Notes under the pieces: model-generated
Told to the model about the DNA's origin: nothing
What the model saw: the letters and a program-made list of their open reading frames with translations, nothing else
Databases searched by the model: none
Translations under genes and position numbers: made by a program
Source of the DNA: Colius striatus
Taxonomy: Eukaryota; Chordata; Aves; Coliiformes; Coliidae
Assembly (NCBI RefSeq): GCF_028858725.1
Contig: NC_084760.1
Coordinates: forward strand, 65,601,867 to 65,665,866
Reading direction: 5' to 3'
Length of the DNA: 64,000 nucleotides
Part shown: positions 37,421-51,599 of the stretch, piece by piece
Layout of the letters: each line of letters opens with the position of its first letter
Numbering within the stretch: the first letter of the stretch is position 1

Positions 37421-40400
37421 AAACCTGCTCTTAGGTCCTCCTGCACCATTCCTACTCCAAGCTGAACCTCACAGGGCAAGTCCAACCCACCTCTCTGGCA
37501 CGCACAGCTTAGGGCCATACCATAGCACCACAGAAATGTGCAGAAGACAAAATTCTTCTCCTGTGCAAAAGCAGCGAGCCAGGATTTGTCCTGCTTGCAT
37601 CACTGTGCATGTAATCCAGTTTTCCCCTTATTCATCCACCATCCCACCATTCTGGTTACTCTGCAGCAGCCAGATTAATGTGAAATGAGTTTCCCTCTAT
37701 CATCAGCAATTCATCCTTTCTTGGCAGCCCCCCAGGCTCCTGCCGAAACACTTTGGGGCTGGGAGTTTGGAGAGATTGTACTTCAGCTCCAGCACAGCCC
37801 AGTAAACATGACTTGTGCCATTGCTAGTAAAAGGCCATGACATTCCTACCATCCTGACAGTGCAAGATCTCAGGACATGCCTTGGCCTCTGCTGACTTTG
37901 CTTTCTTTGAGCTGCGACTCCAGATGCAAGGCCAAGTGTATGCAAGGGTGATACCTAACGTCTTAATCCACAAACGCAACCCACAATGGCCAAAGAGCAG
38001 CCACTCCTGGAATGTGAGCATGTAAAAGCATGTAAGCAGAGAATGTTCTAGAAAACACATATAAAAGCAAATCCACCGCTACTCGCAGACTCCTCCATGC
38101 CAAGATCTCAGGATGACTCACTGCAAACACCCTGTTTCTCCATGTGGCTCAGACAGAAATCCCTATTGAAGAATCCAGAGGTGGAAGGGTGAACATGACA
38201 CCCACAAAAAGAGATAGGCAGTGGGAAGCTTTTGTATGCAATGTTAACCATGTCATTGGTGAGGCTCCTCTGACTGAGTTAGGGCGAAGCCCACTAATAC
38301 AACTGGAAGTGCATTCGGGTGATATTTGGGTGATTAGGGTTTTATGAACTACAAATAGACACAGTTCAGGTAACAGCTTGTGTATCCTTGCAGGAGTGGT
38401 GGCAGCCAGTCAAGGGACAAAAAAGTGGCTCCTCCAGGCCTGCTCTAACCTCTGTCAATTTGTGTAGTTGTCCCCAGAACCTCGCTGCCTCCTTTTTTCC
38501 ATCCCTCGCAGTGCAATGGCAGGGTCTGAGCTTTAGTCACTCATGGCTGCTGGGAGCACCCAGTTTGCAAGAACAAGTCTTCACATAAATTACCATCTGA
38601 AATGCCTCTTCAGATAAGGTATAATTTTAATTTAGTGAGGGCTTCTGCTTTGGAAGCCATTGGTAGCTGTGTTGGGCTCTGCCTTGCAAGAGAAAGCCAA
38701 ATGCTTGGGAGAATCAAGGAACCAGAAGCCATCCTTTGACATTCTTCATTCTCAAAACTCTTTGGTTTTGGTGCAGTCTGGTCTTACCCACTTTTCATGG
38801 TACTTCATAATAAGAAAACCAGAACATACCAGCAAAACTGACCTATGACAACTTTGAACTCATTAAGAGCAAAAGAAATTATTAAAGTCGAGTTACTTCT
38901 GAGACGAACCCCAGTTGGTGAGTTCAGTGTTGTCTCAGATATCAACACCCTCCAAAAATGGCAGTTAGTAATCAAATTCAAAAAGGGGATAAAAAACTCT
39001 ATTTGCTGCTCCAAGTCTTGGTCTCCAGATGGGTGTGAAAATAGGCTTTCCCTCTGCTCTGGCAGTGGCCTCAGAGTACATGAGTTTTGATCAAGTGGCA
39101 AACCATTCTGGTCTTAAGCAAGAGAAGCTGCCCACCTCAGGCACAAACCAAATTTGGTTATTAAGCACAGAAACCGAAAGGTTTCCTTCAATCTCACTGC
39201 ACTGGGGTTTTTCCTGTAAATAAAAGGGTTGCTGAAAAAATCATTGGTCAAGAAAACACTCAATATAAACTTTCGGTAGCTGTTTAGTAGCTGTTTTGCT
39301 TCCAGGGAAGGAAGTGATTTAGCTTTTCGCCTCCTCAGGCAGGTGTCAAAGACAGCAGGACCTTAAAAATCACAGAATCAGAACATCATTTCAACTGGAA
39401 GAGACCTTTAAGATCATGTAGCAGAGCTCTGTGGAGGACTCCAAAAATGCAAATGGTTTTTCCAAGTGACCCTGTGATGGCTCAGAAGGGACATCCTGGC
39501 TGCTCCACACACCACTCTCAGAGCACCTCAGCCAGCACATGTCCAGCTGCCAAGAGCCCCATGTCTCTCACTCCTCAACACCTTGTGTTTACTGACGGTT
39601 TAGCGCTGCCTCGTTAAACTCCAGCTGGCTGCTAGCAGAAAATGAGGAATTTAGCCATGCCTGACCTTGGCACAGCCAGGACCATCCCTAAGACTCTGAG
39701 CCAAGCACTCCTGATTAATATTTGTACTTTCACAATCTTTTCCATTGCAGTTTTCTCAGTCTTGCCTCAAAGAGGGGTCTATCATCCTCACAGGGAAGAA
39801 ATAAGCTCTTGATTGATGACACAATATCCCAGGCACAAGAAAGCAAGCAGCAAGCAAGCAAAAAACTATCCTGATTTTCATTTCTTCTGCACAATGATCC
39901 CAATTATACCATATATCACATAATTTGCATTGCCACAACACAGCCCTTTATATCCACTTGAGTTGCAGGCCCTTTAATTTCAGCCTGCCTTTATAAAAAA
40001 GGCTTGTAGAAAACGAGACACTTGCTTTATGCTGGTGCAGTTAAGGGAGCTAATTTCAATTCTGAAGCAAACAAGATTTGTGCAATAGCCTGAGGGGTCC
40101 AGGAGTCAACTAGAGTAAGGCTCTTCTTGTTGTTTTGTTTTAATAATCTATGGGACAATCCCAAGTTTTTACATAAATTGAATCCTCCAGAACTCATCTA
40201 ATTTCCAGGCAATAATTTCCTAAGGGGGAGGACATTTACTGTGAATTTCAGAAGTGTGCATCTGACTTTTGCCGGCTTCACATGCAGCCCTTAAACATAT
40301 TTGGGGCAGCAAAAATGCAGTTTCCCACTTGGCATTTATTTGCCAAAAATTAAAGGCCACTGGAATCAAAAAAAGGTGGTTGCAGTTGCAGAGTCAGAGG

Positions 40401-40892
40401 TTTATTCCCTCCCCACTGCAGGGTCTGCTGGTCCAAGCAGCTGGAATACAGCATCCCCCACATTTACAAGCAATGCAGTGGCATGGTCCAGCAGCTGCTC
40501 TTGGGATAGCAATGCAAAGTCCTACAAAAACATAACAGACTGCATTTCAATTAGGCCTGAGATCTGAAGAATCTCTAGATGTTTTTTAATCTGTCATTAT
40601 TATTTTATCACTCCTGCAGTTTATTGATCATGCTGGAGAAATATCCAGTTTCTGACACTTTTCTTACGACAACATATTGAAAAACAGCCAATTATTTCAC
40701 CCACAGAAGGGAATATTTTCCTGTGCAGAGCCTCAGTTTCCTGAAGAGCTTATCACAATGGGATATACTTCCAGTGCAATATTTTTAGCAGAACTCGGGA
40801 AAGTTCATAGGCCTTCTGCACAAATATTTATGCTGGCATCCATATAAAATCTGTAACAGCCACAAATCCATCTTTCATCCATCTTTTCCCCT
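37421..40892. other. Non-coding stretch, nothing recognised apart from a small CR1 end
   Basis: Only the CR1 end at 39366 stands out. Open frames up to 120 codons lack domains. Confidence 0.55.
39366..39430 (-). mobile_element. CR1 3'-end fragment
   Basis: AATCACAGAATCAGAACATC then AACTGGAAGAGACCTTTAAG is the reversed end of the CR1 variant found forward at 41380-41433. Confidence 0.75.
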
Positions 40893-41433
40893 GCACTCGG
40901 TGCTGGTGAGGCTACACCTCAAGTGCTGTGTTCAGTTCTGGGCCCCTCACTACAGGACAGACACTGAGGTGCTGGAGCATGTCCAGAGATGGGCAATGAA
41001 GCTGGGAAGGGTCTGGAGCACACGTCTGATGAGGAGCAGCTGAGAGAAAAGGGAGTGTTTAGCCTGGAGAAGAGGAGGCTGAGGGGAGATATGATCACTC
41101 TCTGCAACTACCTCACAGGAGGCTGTAGTGAGGTGGGGGCTGGTCTCTTCTCCCAAGTAATGAGTGATAGGACAAGAGGAAATGGGTTTAGGTTGCATCA
41201 GGGGAGGTTTAAATTGAAGATTAGGGAGAACTTTTTCCCTCAGAGGGCTGTCAGACACTGTGCCAGGCTGCCCAGGGAGGTGACGGAGTCCCCATCCCTG
41301 GAGAGATTGCAAAGCCGTGTATATGAGCTGCTGAGGGCCATGGGTTAGTGGTGGGCTTGGCAGTGGGAGGGGAGGGGTTGGCCTTGATGATCTTAAAGGG
41401 CTTTTCCAACTGAAATGATTCTCTAATTCTATG
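40893..41433 (+). mobile_element. CR1 LINE, 5'-truncated, plus strand
   Basis: Forward CR1 of another subfamily, ending GATTCTCTAATTCTATGATC. The frame 40989-41348 keeps 119 residues of RT tail ([19 protein letters not shown]). Its 3' end reads GATCTTAAAGGGCTTTTCCA, the variant also seen reversed at 39366. Confidence 0.92.
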
Positions 41434-41772
41434 ATCTTTGTGTTTGATTTCTCCTCCAGGTAGGAGAGCAGTGAAGGATCCGTGGTTGAGAATGCACGTA
41501 GCTCAGTATCCCAGTTCTCACGCTTGCTTACACAGCCTCAGGGCCTGTGCTCACAGAAGAATATCTGAAGCTTTGCAAGTATTTTGGTCGTATCTGGGCT
41601 ATCGGCAAAACATGTTTTCTATTACACAAAAAACAGAAATTGCAAAGAAAAAGAAAAATAGACAAGAAATCCACATACAATCACTCAATAACCCATCATC
41701 AAAAAATGAGTGAACAAGCCCTTTTGCTACTGAACAGTGAGAAGGTGCAAGACATTTCCCTTCTCGCTCTCA

Positions 41773-42195
41773 CAGAATCATAGAATCACAGAATGGTCAG
41801 GGTTGGAAGGGACTTCAAGAGACCATCCAGTCCAATCTCCCACTAAAGCTGGTTCCCCTCCATCAGGTCACACAGGAACGTGTCCAGGCGTGTTTGGAAA
41901 CCTGCAGAGAAGGAGCCTCCACACCCTCCCTGGGCAGCCTGTGCCAGGGCTCCCTCACCTCAACACCAAAGAAGTTTCTCCTTGTGTTTAAGTGGAACTT
42001 TTTGTGATCCAGCTTATGTCCATTACCCCTTGTCCTGTTGCTGGAGACAACAGAAAACAGTGTTGTCCCATCCTCCTGACTCCTACCCTTTAGGTACTTC
42101 TAAGTGTTGATGCGTTCCCCCCTCAGTATCCTCTTTTCCAGCCTAAAGAGCCACAGGTCTCACAGCCTTTCCTCATAAGAAAGGTGTTCCAAAGA
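41773..42195 (-). mobile_element. CR1 LINE, 5'-truncated
   Basis: Reverse CR1 from TCACAGAATCATAGAATC to the CCTTTCCTCATAAGAAAGG block. It faces the plus-strand CR1 at 40893-41433 tail to tail. Confidence 0.92.
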
Positions 42196-45100
42196 TGTTT
42201 CCCACCTTTCTGTGTGATCCACCTATAGCATCAGGGCAAAAATGGCAGCAAATGGCACAACTCTCTTGTGCTAAGGATAAGAAACCAGCCTTCCTTGCAT
42301 CTCCAGTCTGGTCCTGCATCCCCTGTGAGATGGTGACCCCCTGTGGAAAGCTTTTAGGTTACACTTTAGAGGCTGCAAGAGGTGCCAGCATTAGCTCAGC
42401 GCCGAGGAGAGGATGGGATCTAGGACTACTTTTCTCTGCTGGAAATTCATTGATTAGTTCCACTTGCCCTACTCCTCCCTGCTAACCATGTCATATGGCC
42501 TTTCTGAAGATCAGTAGAGACACAAGAGTGGCAAAGGACCACGGCATCACCTTCCGCTCATGACCCATCCCAAATGGAGGCACCTGAAGGAGAAAGGACA
42601 TTCTCAAGGCACTGCAGCCCTTTCATAGATCTCCCCTTCAGCAGCACCTAGGCAGCACTTCTCCTTCAAAGTGCTTGAAGGACAACTGAAGTGCCCATTT
42701 CTCTTACAAGTATAAGAAAAAAAGGCTTTAAGGTTGGCAGGAAGCTTAAAGCAGAGGTTCAGAGGCAAGCTCATTTCCAGGCAAGTCACTTCACCAGACA
42801 GTACTGCTTTAGATCAAAAATTGTTTTCTGTAGCAGGCTGTGCCATAAGTATTGCCCACAGGATGGGCAAGGATGCTGAGGACCACCTCCCTGAGCTAGG
42901 GCTTTGCACCAGCCCAGCGATCGCTGTCATGTTCTGTCCTGTCCCTGCACCGTGCAACAACAGCAGTCCTGACTGGAAGCTCTCCAGATAGCCAATGTTT
43001 GGGGAGGCAACATCTTCCTCTCTTTTATGGGCCCCAGATGTGCTGAAACACTGAGCACTTTTCCCCTTCTGTGGAAAAACAGGCTAATTTCAGTGCACTT
43101 GCCACAAAATGCAGCAGCTATCAGAAATATGACCAAAACATGTCAGTCTGTGGTCCATGTTTAATTTCTCACTCGCTGCTCACTCTCTCTGCTTCCTGAC
43201 AAAATTGTCTCTGTTGATAGCTAGAGGATGCTGGGGTTTGTCTGATTGCCAGCACTGCAAATCCAGCAGAGGGTCTGAAAGCCTGTCAGGCATTTTCCCT
43301 CCTGCCTTCCTCCCTGGGGTTACCACCGAGCTGACAATCTTTGTGATGAGGTGATAAAAATGGATTTATGGCAGCCACCACCAGACCCAAGCACACACCA
43401 GCCCTTTTTCCTACGAGTCCTGCCCACACATCAGCCTGTCCCTCAGCATGCACAAACCACGCTGGCTCCCCCCATGCAGCTCCAGGCACAGTGAACCCCA
43501 TTGGCACCTGCTTGGGGAATTAAATATCTAACTCTACCTTCCCATGCTGCAGACACAGCAGCTGCTTCTCACAGTGAGGGCAGGCTGTGGGCTTTATTCC
43601 CGTAAGGGGTGATAATCAAGGGGTCAGAATGAGATTTTTTCTGACAGCTCTTGATTTGAGCTGGATTGCTGAAGGCATGCCTAGGCTCCTCATCCTCTAG
43701 AATCCAAACTCTGTTGCTTCTTGGTTTCCCAGCACAAGCATCTGCAAGGAGCATTTGCTGTTTTTGGGAGAGAGCAGTTTAAAGTGGCCTAGAGCAAGCA
43801 AAAAAAAAAAAAAAAGGCTCTTCTCCAACTTCTTACCAGACTGAGATGCCAGGGCCAGTTTTGTTCAAAAGCCTCTGAGCAAACCATCTGGGTATAAAGC
43901 AAGTCAGGGCTGTGGAAACATCACGTTTCGTTATTCTCTCAACATGTTGCAGAAGAAATAGTTTTCACTGAGCCACATGGGATGAGCAGGAGAAGGACAA
44001 AGCATCCCATTGAACAGGGAAAAACCATTTCCAGCTATGTTATCTGGCTAAACACAGAAAGCAGCTGGAAGGCTTGTTATTTGGGGAGGGGAAAAACAGA
44101 GATTTAAAAATCTGTAGTCATCTTAACAAGTCTCGGGAGTTTTAACAAGGGAAGGTCAGTGTAATTAGCCAGCCTGTCCAGCCAACACATGCTCAGAGGC
44201 CCAAAGCTAATTTAATTGTATAGGCTACTGAGAGGAGCCTGTTCCTGAAGAGTTCCCAGACATCCCCTCTGGGACCAGCCTTGTGACTGCTCCTCCAAGT
44301 TCACCAAATTGCACTTCTGCCCAGCCAGAGTTTGGTACATCCTGCTTCACTCAGGCAAGCTGCCACACGGTGTGAGAAAAGCATCTTTTGGAATGCCTCT
44401 GGTGCCCCCTTTCCTCCATAGAAGGTGTGCTCAGAACTAGCAGGGCTGCATTTGCAAATTGAAGTCACACAAAAAAGCCCAGCCAAGCTTTTCTCTGGCC
44501 TCTTCCTCATCAGCTTGGGTGGCCATCAATGAGCTAATGCCAGGCTTTTTAGCCACAGAAGTCTCCTGATACTCCTACATGGGGGAAAAAAAAATCACTG
44601 TGCTTATGGCCTTTGGTTGCAGGGATGGGATTCGCAGACTACACATCAGACCAATATGATCAATGCAGAAGCCGTTTATCTGTGCACTTCAAGGGGAGAG
44701 CTGTGCCTCAAGGCTAAAGCTGCCTGCAGCAAAATCCTTTCCCACATTTGGTAACCAGAGGTAGGAACTTCCCTGGGCAGCTGCTTAGGACAGGTGCCGG
44801 TACAGCTCCTCTTGCACTTCGGTCAATCCAGGACTACAACGGTGATGGAGCAAAGAGTGGCTGAAGAGAGACGGTCACCAGCCCTGAAGACATGGTGGCT
44901 GCCACGTGAGGGAGGGTGATGTTTCATTTCTGTCTGTCACTTAGTTTGCAGCCTGGCAAAGCTCGTCACTGCAACAATTCAACAGGAGATGGCAGAGGGT
45001 TGAAGATGTTCAGAGAGAAGCAGTCCATGGTTCCCTCGTCACTAGTGAGGGCAGGGTGTTTCTGCATGGGAGACCTCTGAGACAGAGAGCAGTAACCTCA

Positions 45101-45539
45101 CCACCCATTACACAGTCAAGGGTGGGCAATGTTACTGGGAACAAGGGTTCAGGCTTTACTGGTGTTGATGCAAGAGGTTGTAAGCTGTTCTTAGCCACTT
45201 CTGGCACCTGGTTACTCTTCTCCACGTGTTCTCTCCTCAGCCCCACAGGGAGGGAAGAAAACCACTGATCAGCAGTATAGATGGGTGGGACTTAACCTAG
45301 GACAAGGGAGAGCAGTATGCTTATTGTAAACATCACTGCTTCAGCTGAAACCACTCTTTTCTTGCTCACTCTTATATTCAACATACAAAATAAATTCCCT
45401 GGCTAGGTCTGAGCCCCAGTTTCTTCAGCAGCTTGGGGTATTGCCCTTTGTGGTGCCTGTATCCTATGGGTACCCTATGGCTACCTGTATCCTGCTGGGT
45501 TTGATACACCTATGGGATCATCTTGGAGCTCAGTATATA
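42196..45539. other. Non-coding stretch, nothing recognised
   Basis: Mixed composition with the poly(A) run at 43800. No exon or RNA pattern recognised. Confidence 0.55.
43800..43815. repeat. Poly(A) tract
   Basis: A run of 16 A within unique-looking sequence. Confidence 0.9.
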
Positions 45540-46363
45540 GAATCACAGAATGGTAGGGGTTGGAAGGGACCTTTAGAGATCATCTAGTCCAAACCCCCTG
45601 CAGAAGCAGGTTCACCTAGATCAGGTCACATAGGAACATGTCCAGGTGGGTCTTGAAGACCTCCAAGGAAGGAGACTCCACAACCCCTCTGGGCAGCCTG
45701 TGCCAGGGCTCCCTCACCTGAACAGTGAAATAGCTTTTTCTTATATTTAAGTAGAACTTTTTGTGTTCCAGCTTCATCCCATTACCCCTTGTCCTGTTGC
45801 AGGCTACTATAGAAAAGAGGGATGTCCCAACCTCCTGACACCCAGCATTTAGATATTTGTAAATGTTAATACGATCCCCCCTCAGTCTCCTCCAGACTAA
45901 ACAGCCCCAGGTCCTGGAACCTTTTCTCATATGAAAGATGTTCCAGTCCCCTGATCATCTTGGTGGCCCTGCGCTGGATTCTCTCCAGAAGTTCTCTGTC
46001 CCTCTTGAGCTGAGGAGCCCAGAACTGGACACAGGACTCCAGATGAGGCCTCACCAGGACAGAATAGAGGGGGAGCAGAACCTCCCTTGACTTGCTGGCC
46101 ACACTCTTCCTGATGTATCCCAGGATGCCATTGGCCTTTGCCACAAGGCCACATTGCTGGCTCATATTTAGCTTATTATCAACTGGGACTCCCAGGTCTC
46201 TCTCTGCAGAGCTGCTCTTCAGCAGTTCAACCCCCAGCCTGTACTGGTGCAGGGGGTTGTTCCTTCCCAGATGCAGGACTCTGCACTTGTCCTTGTTGAA
46301 CCTCATGAGGTTCTTCTCTGCCCAACTCTGAAGCCAGTCGAGATCCCGCTGAATGGTAGCACA
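45540..46363 (-). mobile_element. CR1 LINE, 5'-truncated
   Basis: Reverse-oriented CR1 with an intact 3' end at 45540 (AGAATCACAGAATGG) and RT C-terminal coding remnant on the minus strand (46350-45616) in two frames, broken near 45900. It has strong overall resemblance to the copies at 24771 and 34034. Homology stops at 46363. Confidence 0.95.
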
Positions 46364-49300
46364 AACTGGCATGCACGTACTTACTCCAGAAGAGTCCCTC
46401 AGGGAGAAAGTTTCACTTTTTAGCACTCATATTGGTACCCATTTGCTCACATTATTGATTTACTTTCATTGATATAACATTTACACACACAGATTTCATT
46501 TTCAGCTCCTTTTGGGTTAACAACCTCCAGGTTAAGGGGAGAGAACAAACTGGCCTTGACAATGTCCTCTACAGACTGTTGCTGTGAGCAGCCAGGATTC
46601 CTTTTCGCCAGGGGAGTGGTGACAGCCACTCCCACTCCTGCAGACATGGGCCAGGAGGTGAGCTGCCTTTGCTTGCTGGTGATGAGGACCCAACCCAACC
46701 ACAGCCAGATCACCCCAGGGTGCTTAAAAGAAAAGGGGTCGAGATGGCTTGACATGAGGTATGATGGTTCTCAGATGGTGAGGCAGAGGAGAAGATGCCT
46801 CTCAGCGAGGCACAGTACAACAAGGCCATCAGGAAGCACTGGTGGGTTTTCTGCAGCTGGAAAGGTTTCCCCATGGCCAGTCCTACACACACACCTACCC
46901 ACTCCTGCCTCCAGCAAGGTCAGAAATAGCACCCAGCACACACCCAAACACTCACACGCTGGCTTATCATGGAGATGAGCAGCTGAGCTTGTCTTCTTCC
47001 CAGTTGCAAAATCCTGCAGTAGGAACCTGCCAGCTCACAGAGATTGAGCAATATCACGCAAGGGAGCGACCTCACTTAGGACACTTCCCTGATCAACCCT
47101 GCATCCTGATCACTGTTGCATCCCATGAGGAACAAGATCTCAAGTCTTATCTCTGCAGTGTCACCACCAAGAGATAAAGCACCAAGACTCAAAATGGGAT
47201 GTGGGTTTGATCAGTAAATTTGATCTCCTGAAGGATCCACACTACAGTGATTCCAAGGCATTGCCTGTTAATGATGGAAACAAACAAGCCAGCACCTTTA
47301 AACACTCACTAAAAGGTCTCCATGCCTGAGGCTACACAATATTGTATATCCAAGCACACACACATTGGCAACAGCGCTGAGCTTGACCTGAATCCTCACC
47401 TTGTCATTTCCTTTCATAATTGTAGGAAATTGCAATTTAGAAGTGTCCATACCTGGCAGGAGTGCTGACATAGCTTCGAGGATCTCAGAAGACTCTGCAG
47501 GGCCACATCCCAGGGAGCAGCAAGAGGAAGGGATGAGCCAGGAGCTGAGAGAGGCCCCAGCACTGGCCATGCCCTCCCCAACAGGGCACAGTCCCACGGG
47601 GCCTCAGCATGGCCAGTCGAGCCAAAGGGTGGGACAGGGTCCATCATTGGCCCCAGACACAGCAAGGGGATGAACAGAGACCAGGCTCCCTCCACAGAGC
47701 CTGAGCTGGGGCAGGAGAAAGGTCTGGAGACAAAGCTACAACGCCCATGCAGCAGCCAGGGCTGGACATATAGGCATACCTAATGCATTCTCAGACTGGG
47801 ACAGAAGACCCAGGCTTAAGCCTAAATGAGATCTGAGGCCATGGGCAGAGTAGGTGTGTGGATGAAGGTCCCAAATAAGGTAAAAAAACCCAAAGACAAC
47901 CTGTACCACATTTCTCAACGCTGTTTGTGCTCTTGCAGCTTTACATCACAAAGTCTCACACATACAGGATGCCCTTCAGAAAAGCCAGACAGGCTGAATT
48001 CCACAAGAGTAGTCAGTTCAGAAAAATACCACTTCTGAAAATGAAGAGAACCGGTGATTTTTTATGGAGTAGACAATAGAGATTATGTAATGCTGCCAGC
48101 CTGCCCAGGTGGGATCAATACCTCTGCTTGTTCACACCCATGAGGATTCAGCCCCATTGTCTTCAGCTGACCTTGCACACCACAGTTATGGTACACCCAC
48201 AGACAACGCCCACAGGCTCCACAAACATCTTGACTTTCTCAGCTGCATGTCTCAGCTGTGCTTTGCAGAGCTGGGAGCTACAAGTCCACTTGAGTACAGG
48301 ACTCACTGCTAGGGAGAGCTACACTTTTCAGCCAGTTGGCCTTAAATCTCTCCCGGAGTCCCAGAGAGAGGAAAAAGCTTTGGGTTCATGAGCTGTAGCA
48401 GCAGCAAAGCTCTGACACTTCCTTAAGTTTAAGGAGGCATGACCCCAGAATTGATCCATCAGATGCAAGCAAAGCATAACAAGAGATAAGATGAAACGAG
48501 CACTTCCTTGGTCACTCTGACACAGATATTTTTAAAAGTCAGGCAGCGAATGCAGCTCAAAATGAGAACTCAGTGTTTGTCTGACCCAGCCAAGCAGAAA
48601 GACCTGCCAAGCAAAATGCTTTTGGCAGGAGAACTTCCTCTAATGCTCTTCGCCTGTTGCAAATGCAAAGTAACCCAGCCCACAGTGGAAGGTGCTTAAA
48701 TTAGGTCAGGCTCTTTTGCGTTTGCTCTGAGAGGAGAGGGTGTAGGGACAATCACCAGGGCTGACACTCAGGAGCTTGTGAGGATGGGGTAAGCTGTGCC
48801 ATTCATTTGTGCCCTCAGTCACTGGCATTTCAACATGAGGATGCAATACTTTTCAACTCAGAAGCTCGGAACACTCATACTCCCATTTTCTCTGGCACGG
48901 CCACTCTTTCTCCTACACGCTGTTCAGAGTTGCTGGCTAAAAAATACAGCTGAAGTGGTGGAAATGCCTAGTTGTGTCCATCTGCATCCTCACTTCTTGC
49001 CTAGTCTCCTTGGTAAGACCAGTACAATTACCCCTTCAGGCCTCAATCCAAGACGATCAAAGGGAAACACAGGCAAACCCAGCAAAAGGGTGACAGAGCC
49101 TCTTTACCACTGCTTTGTGCATGTACGGACAAAGGGGGAAATGGGGAATGAGCACATAAGAATGAAGGGATGAGTCACAAAAAAAGGCCAGTGAGTGCTC
49201 CTGAGCTCCTTGGCAGCTTCCTCAATCACTGACCCAACAATGTGGCAGATAGACAGCCGCAGAGTCATGACCTGGTTGGAAAAATGGGCCATCTTCCTGC

Positions 49301-49689
49301 ACAGCCCTCAGAGGGAGTGGGGCAAGGGTGGTGAGGAAGCAGGGGGAATGCCTGGATGGAGACCCTTGATGTCAGGCAACCAGCTCATCCCCCTGAGGAC
49401 ACGAATCAAGGCCTGGCCTTGTGCTCACCACAAGTTCATCAAACCCCAGCAACGATAGGAAGTGGCATTTCCCTGGGGGGAAAGAGCAGCCCAGAGAATA
49501 TCTGCTCCCAGCGAGCTGTATTTCCCCATAGAAGCCTGTTTTCTGATGGCTCTTGATTTGTTCCCCTTCATTAGCTCTACCTTCCTCCCATGCCCAAAGA
49601 CATGGTTGTGTTTATCAGCTCTTGTTGAGACACAATTCTTTTTAAGCAAAGAATAACTGCTTAACTTACACTTCTCCCCTCAAACTGCT
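46364..49689. other. Non-coding stretch, nothing recognised
   Basis: Frames up to 140 codons (46556-46978) without recognisable domains. No repeats identified. Confidence 0.55.
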
Positions 49690-49800
49690 TTCTCCATCCA
49701 TCAGATCACTTCTGCAGCTCTTGTCTGTGCCCCTCACACCTTCTTTTCAAAACAGGATCACCAGAACTGGACACAGGAGTCCTGGGCTTGAGAGGATTAA
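49690..49800 (-). mobile_element. Probable ancient CR1 fragment
   Basis: GCAGCTCTTGTCTGTGCCCC followed by AGGATCACCAGAACTGGACA matches, in reversed sense, the old CR1 RT-tail block. Short and diverged. Confidence 0.5.
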
Positions 49801-51333
49801 CATAGGACATGACAGAACACTGGACTTGCTTTAGCCCTGGGTGAGACTGAAAACCAAGAGGTATTTGTTCACCTCAAAACAGGTAAATGACACAAGATAC
49901 AGTATGAAATGCATTATTTAGGGCTATGCAAAACAAGCAGCATCCCCATCGCTCCCCTGAGCACTCTCACCCCCTCTAAGGCTCCCTCTCTTGACCTGGC
50001 ACCTTTACCTGAAGATTAAAAGTCCTGCTCCTTCCTTCCTATCAAAAACCAAAAGAGGCCTGTACACAATCCCAAGCTCCAGTCTCACTTGCCTTCTGCT
50101 CAGGGAAGCTGCCTTGTCCCTTTTGCTCAGGTTCTGGGACATCACATCTAGGACATTGAAAAGCTACCTTTTTCCCCCCCCTCCCCCTAGATCTGGAGTT
50201 TTCTTGCCATGTGGTTCTCCCACCAACCCCAAAAATGGTGCCATACTTACTGGCAAGAGCAGCAATGCACTGGACTGAGGGAAAGACCCCTCCCCAGCCT
50301 TGCACATGCCCTGAGATGCAGAAGGCTGCTTCTGGGGAAATCACTCGCCCAGAACAAAGCCAAGTTGTGTGGACCATACTCCCTGGCTACAAGATTCCCC
50401 TGGCTGATAACATTTCTATCATTTATCAGTCACTCACTAAACTGATTTTCCAGTTGTTTTTTGCACTAGGCTGTCCTCTGGCTAAATAGGTTATGGGGAT
50501 TACGGTCACCTTTCCACGTAGGCCCAGCACACCCTGTTTCCTTGCAATACAAATGCAGCAGTTTCCTAGGAAATACTTCAGTCAGTTCTCTTGCCTACTC
50601 TTGGATGCTGATCCTCTCTGCCTGCTGCTGGAAAAGTCTTTGCCCCAGAGCAGACATGGTTCAAGCTGTCCCCAGTTAATACCCAGCCCCAGTATAGCTC
50701 AGTCTGATCACTGCTCTGCTGGGAGTACTTCAGCACCCAACTCTGCTGCCAACAGCAGCTCTAAGAGGTCAGGCACGCAGGGCAGAGAAGCTGCTCCTCC
50801 AGCTCCACCCAACATAGTTATGGGTGTAAGTGAAGTGAGCCATGCTGCTAGAGTGGAAAGAGCTTTCCTGCTTAGAAAAGGGTCAGGCAAACAGCCCACA
50901 AAGACAAGCTGTGATGGGAAGCAAGGGTTGGTTTGTGGCACACCTCAAGACAGTGCAGGAAGACACAAGAGTGGTTAACGTGCTGCTGCATAGACACGTG
51001 CAGATTTGCAACAGAGCAGTGTAGCAGTCAGCATCTGAAGTGAGCACAGCCTTGGTATAAGCTCCAGCTAATCTTCCCAGGATCAAGTGTTGCATACAGC
51101 ACTGTTTCCAAAGAGTCTTTCTTCCACAACAGCCAAAGCCTTCCATCTCTTCAAGGGATAAGGGAGTATAGCTTTATCGCCCCTGTGACCAGGAGCCCAC
51201 ATTCCTTCTCACACCATTCTTCCAGGCATAATGGACTGAATCACAAACAAAAGCAACACACACACATCACAGCAATTACTAATTAAATGTTTATGTTTAC
51301 AGTAGTCACTTAACAGGGATACCAAGTTGGTTT
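49801..51333. other. Region 3' of CST3, nothing recognised
   Basis: The 161-codon frame at 50493-50978 has no recognisable domain. The end near 51300 probably borders the CST3 3' UTR. Confidence 0.5.
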
Positions 51334-51339
51334 TTTAAT
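51334..51339 (-). promoter_or_regulatory. CST3: Possible CST3 polyadenylation signal (ATTAAA variant)
   Basis: On the minus strand ATTAAA occurs about 260 nt after the CST3 stop. I saw no AATAAA in the proximal 3' region. A TG-rich stretch follows near 51250-51270, farther away than usual for a downstream element, so the assignment is tentative. Confidence 0.35.
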
Positions 51340-51599
51340 CTCAATTCTGATGTTGTGAATTACAGGGAATGCTGTAGAAAGACTAAAACAGCTGCTCTAA
51401 AGTGTAATTACAATAGGACAAGGTTGAGATCATACTGTGCTTTAAAGGAAAGTTACATAGGTTACCCTGCATAGAACAAGCATATGCAAGTAGTTAACAG
51501 GCATTGATAAAGCCCATCTCAATTGGTGTTATTGCATTTGTTTTCTTCCTCTTACATCCGAGCAGCTGGTTGCTGGTCTCTGCTGGAACCAAGGCAGGC

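Noticed and set aside
50493..50978. 161-codon frame downstream of CST3 as another gene, for example a second cystatin
   Set aside because: No QxVxG, PW or cysteine pattern, and no other domain.
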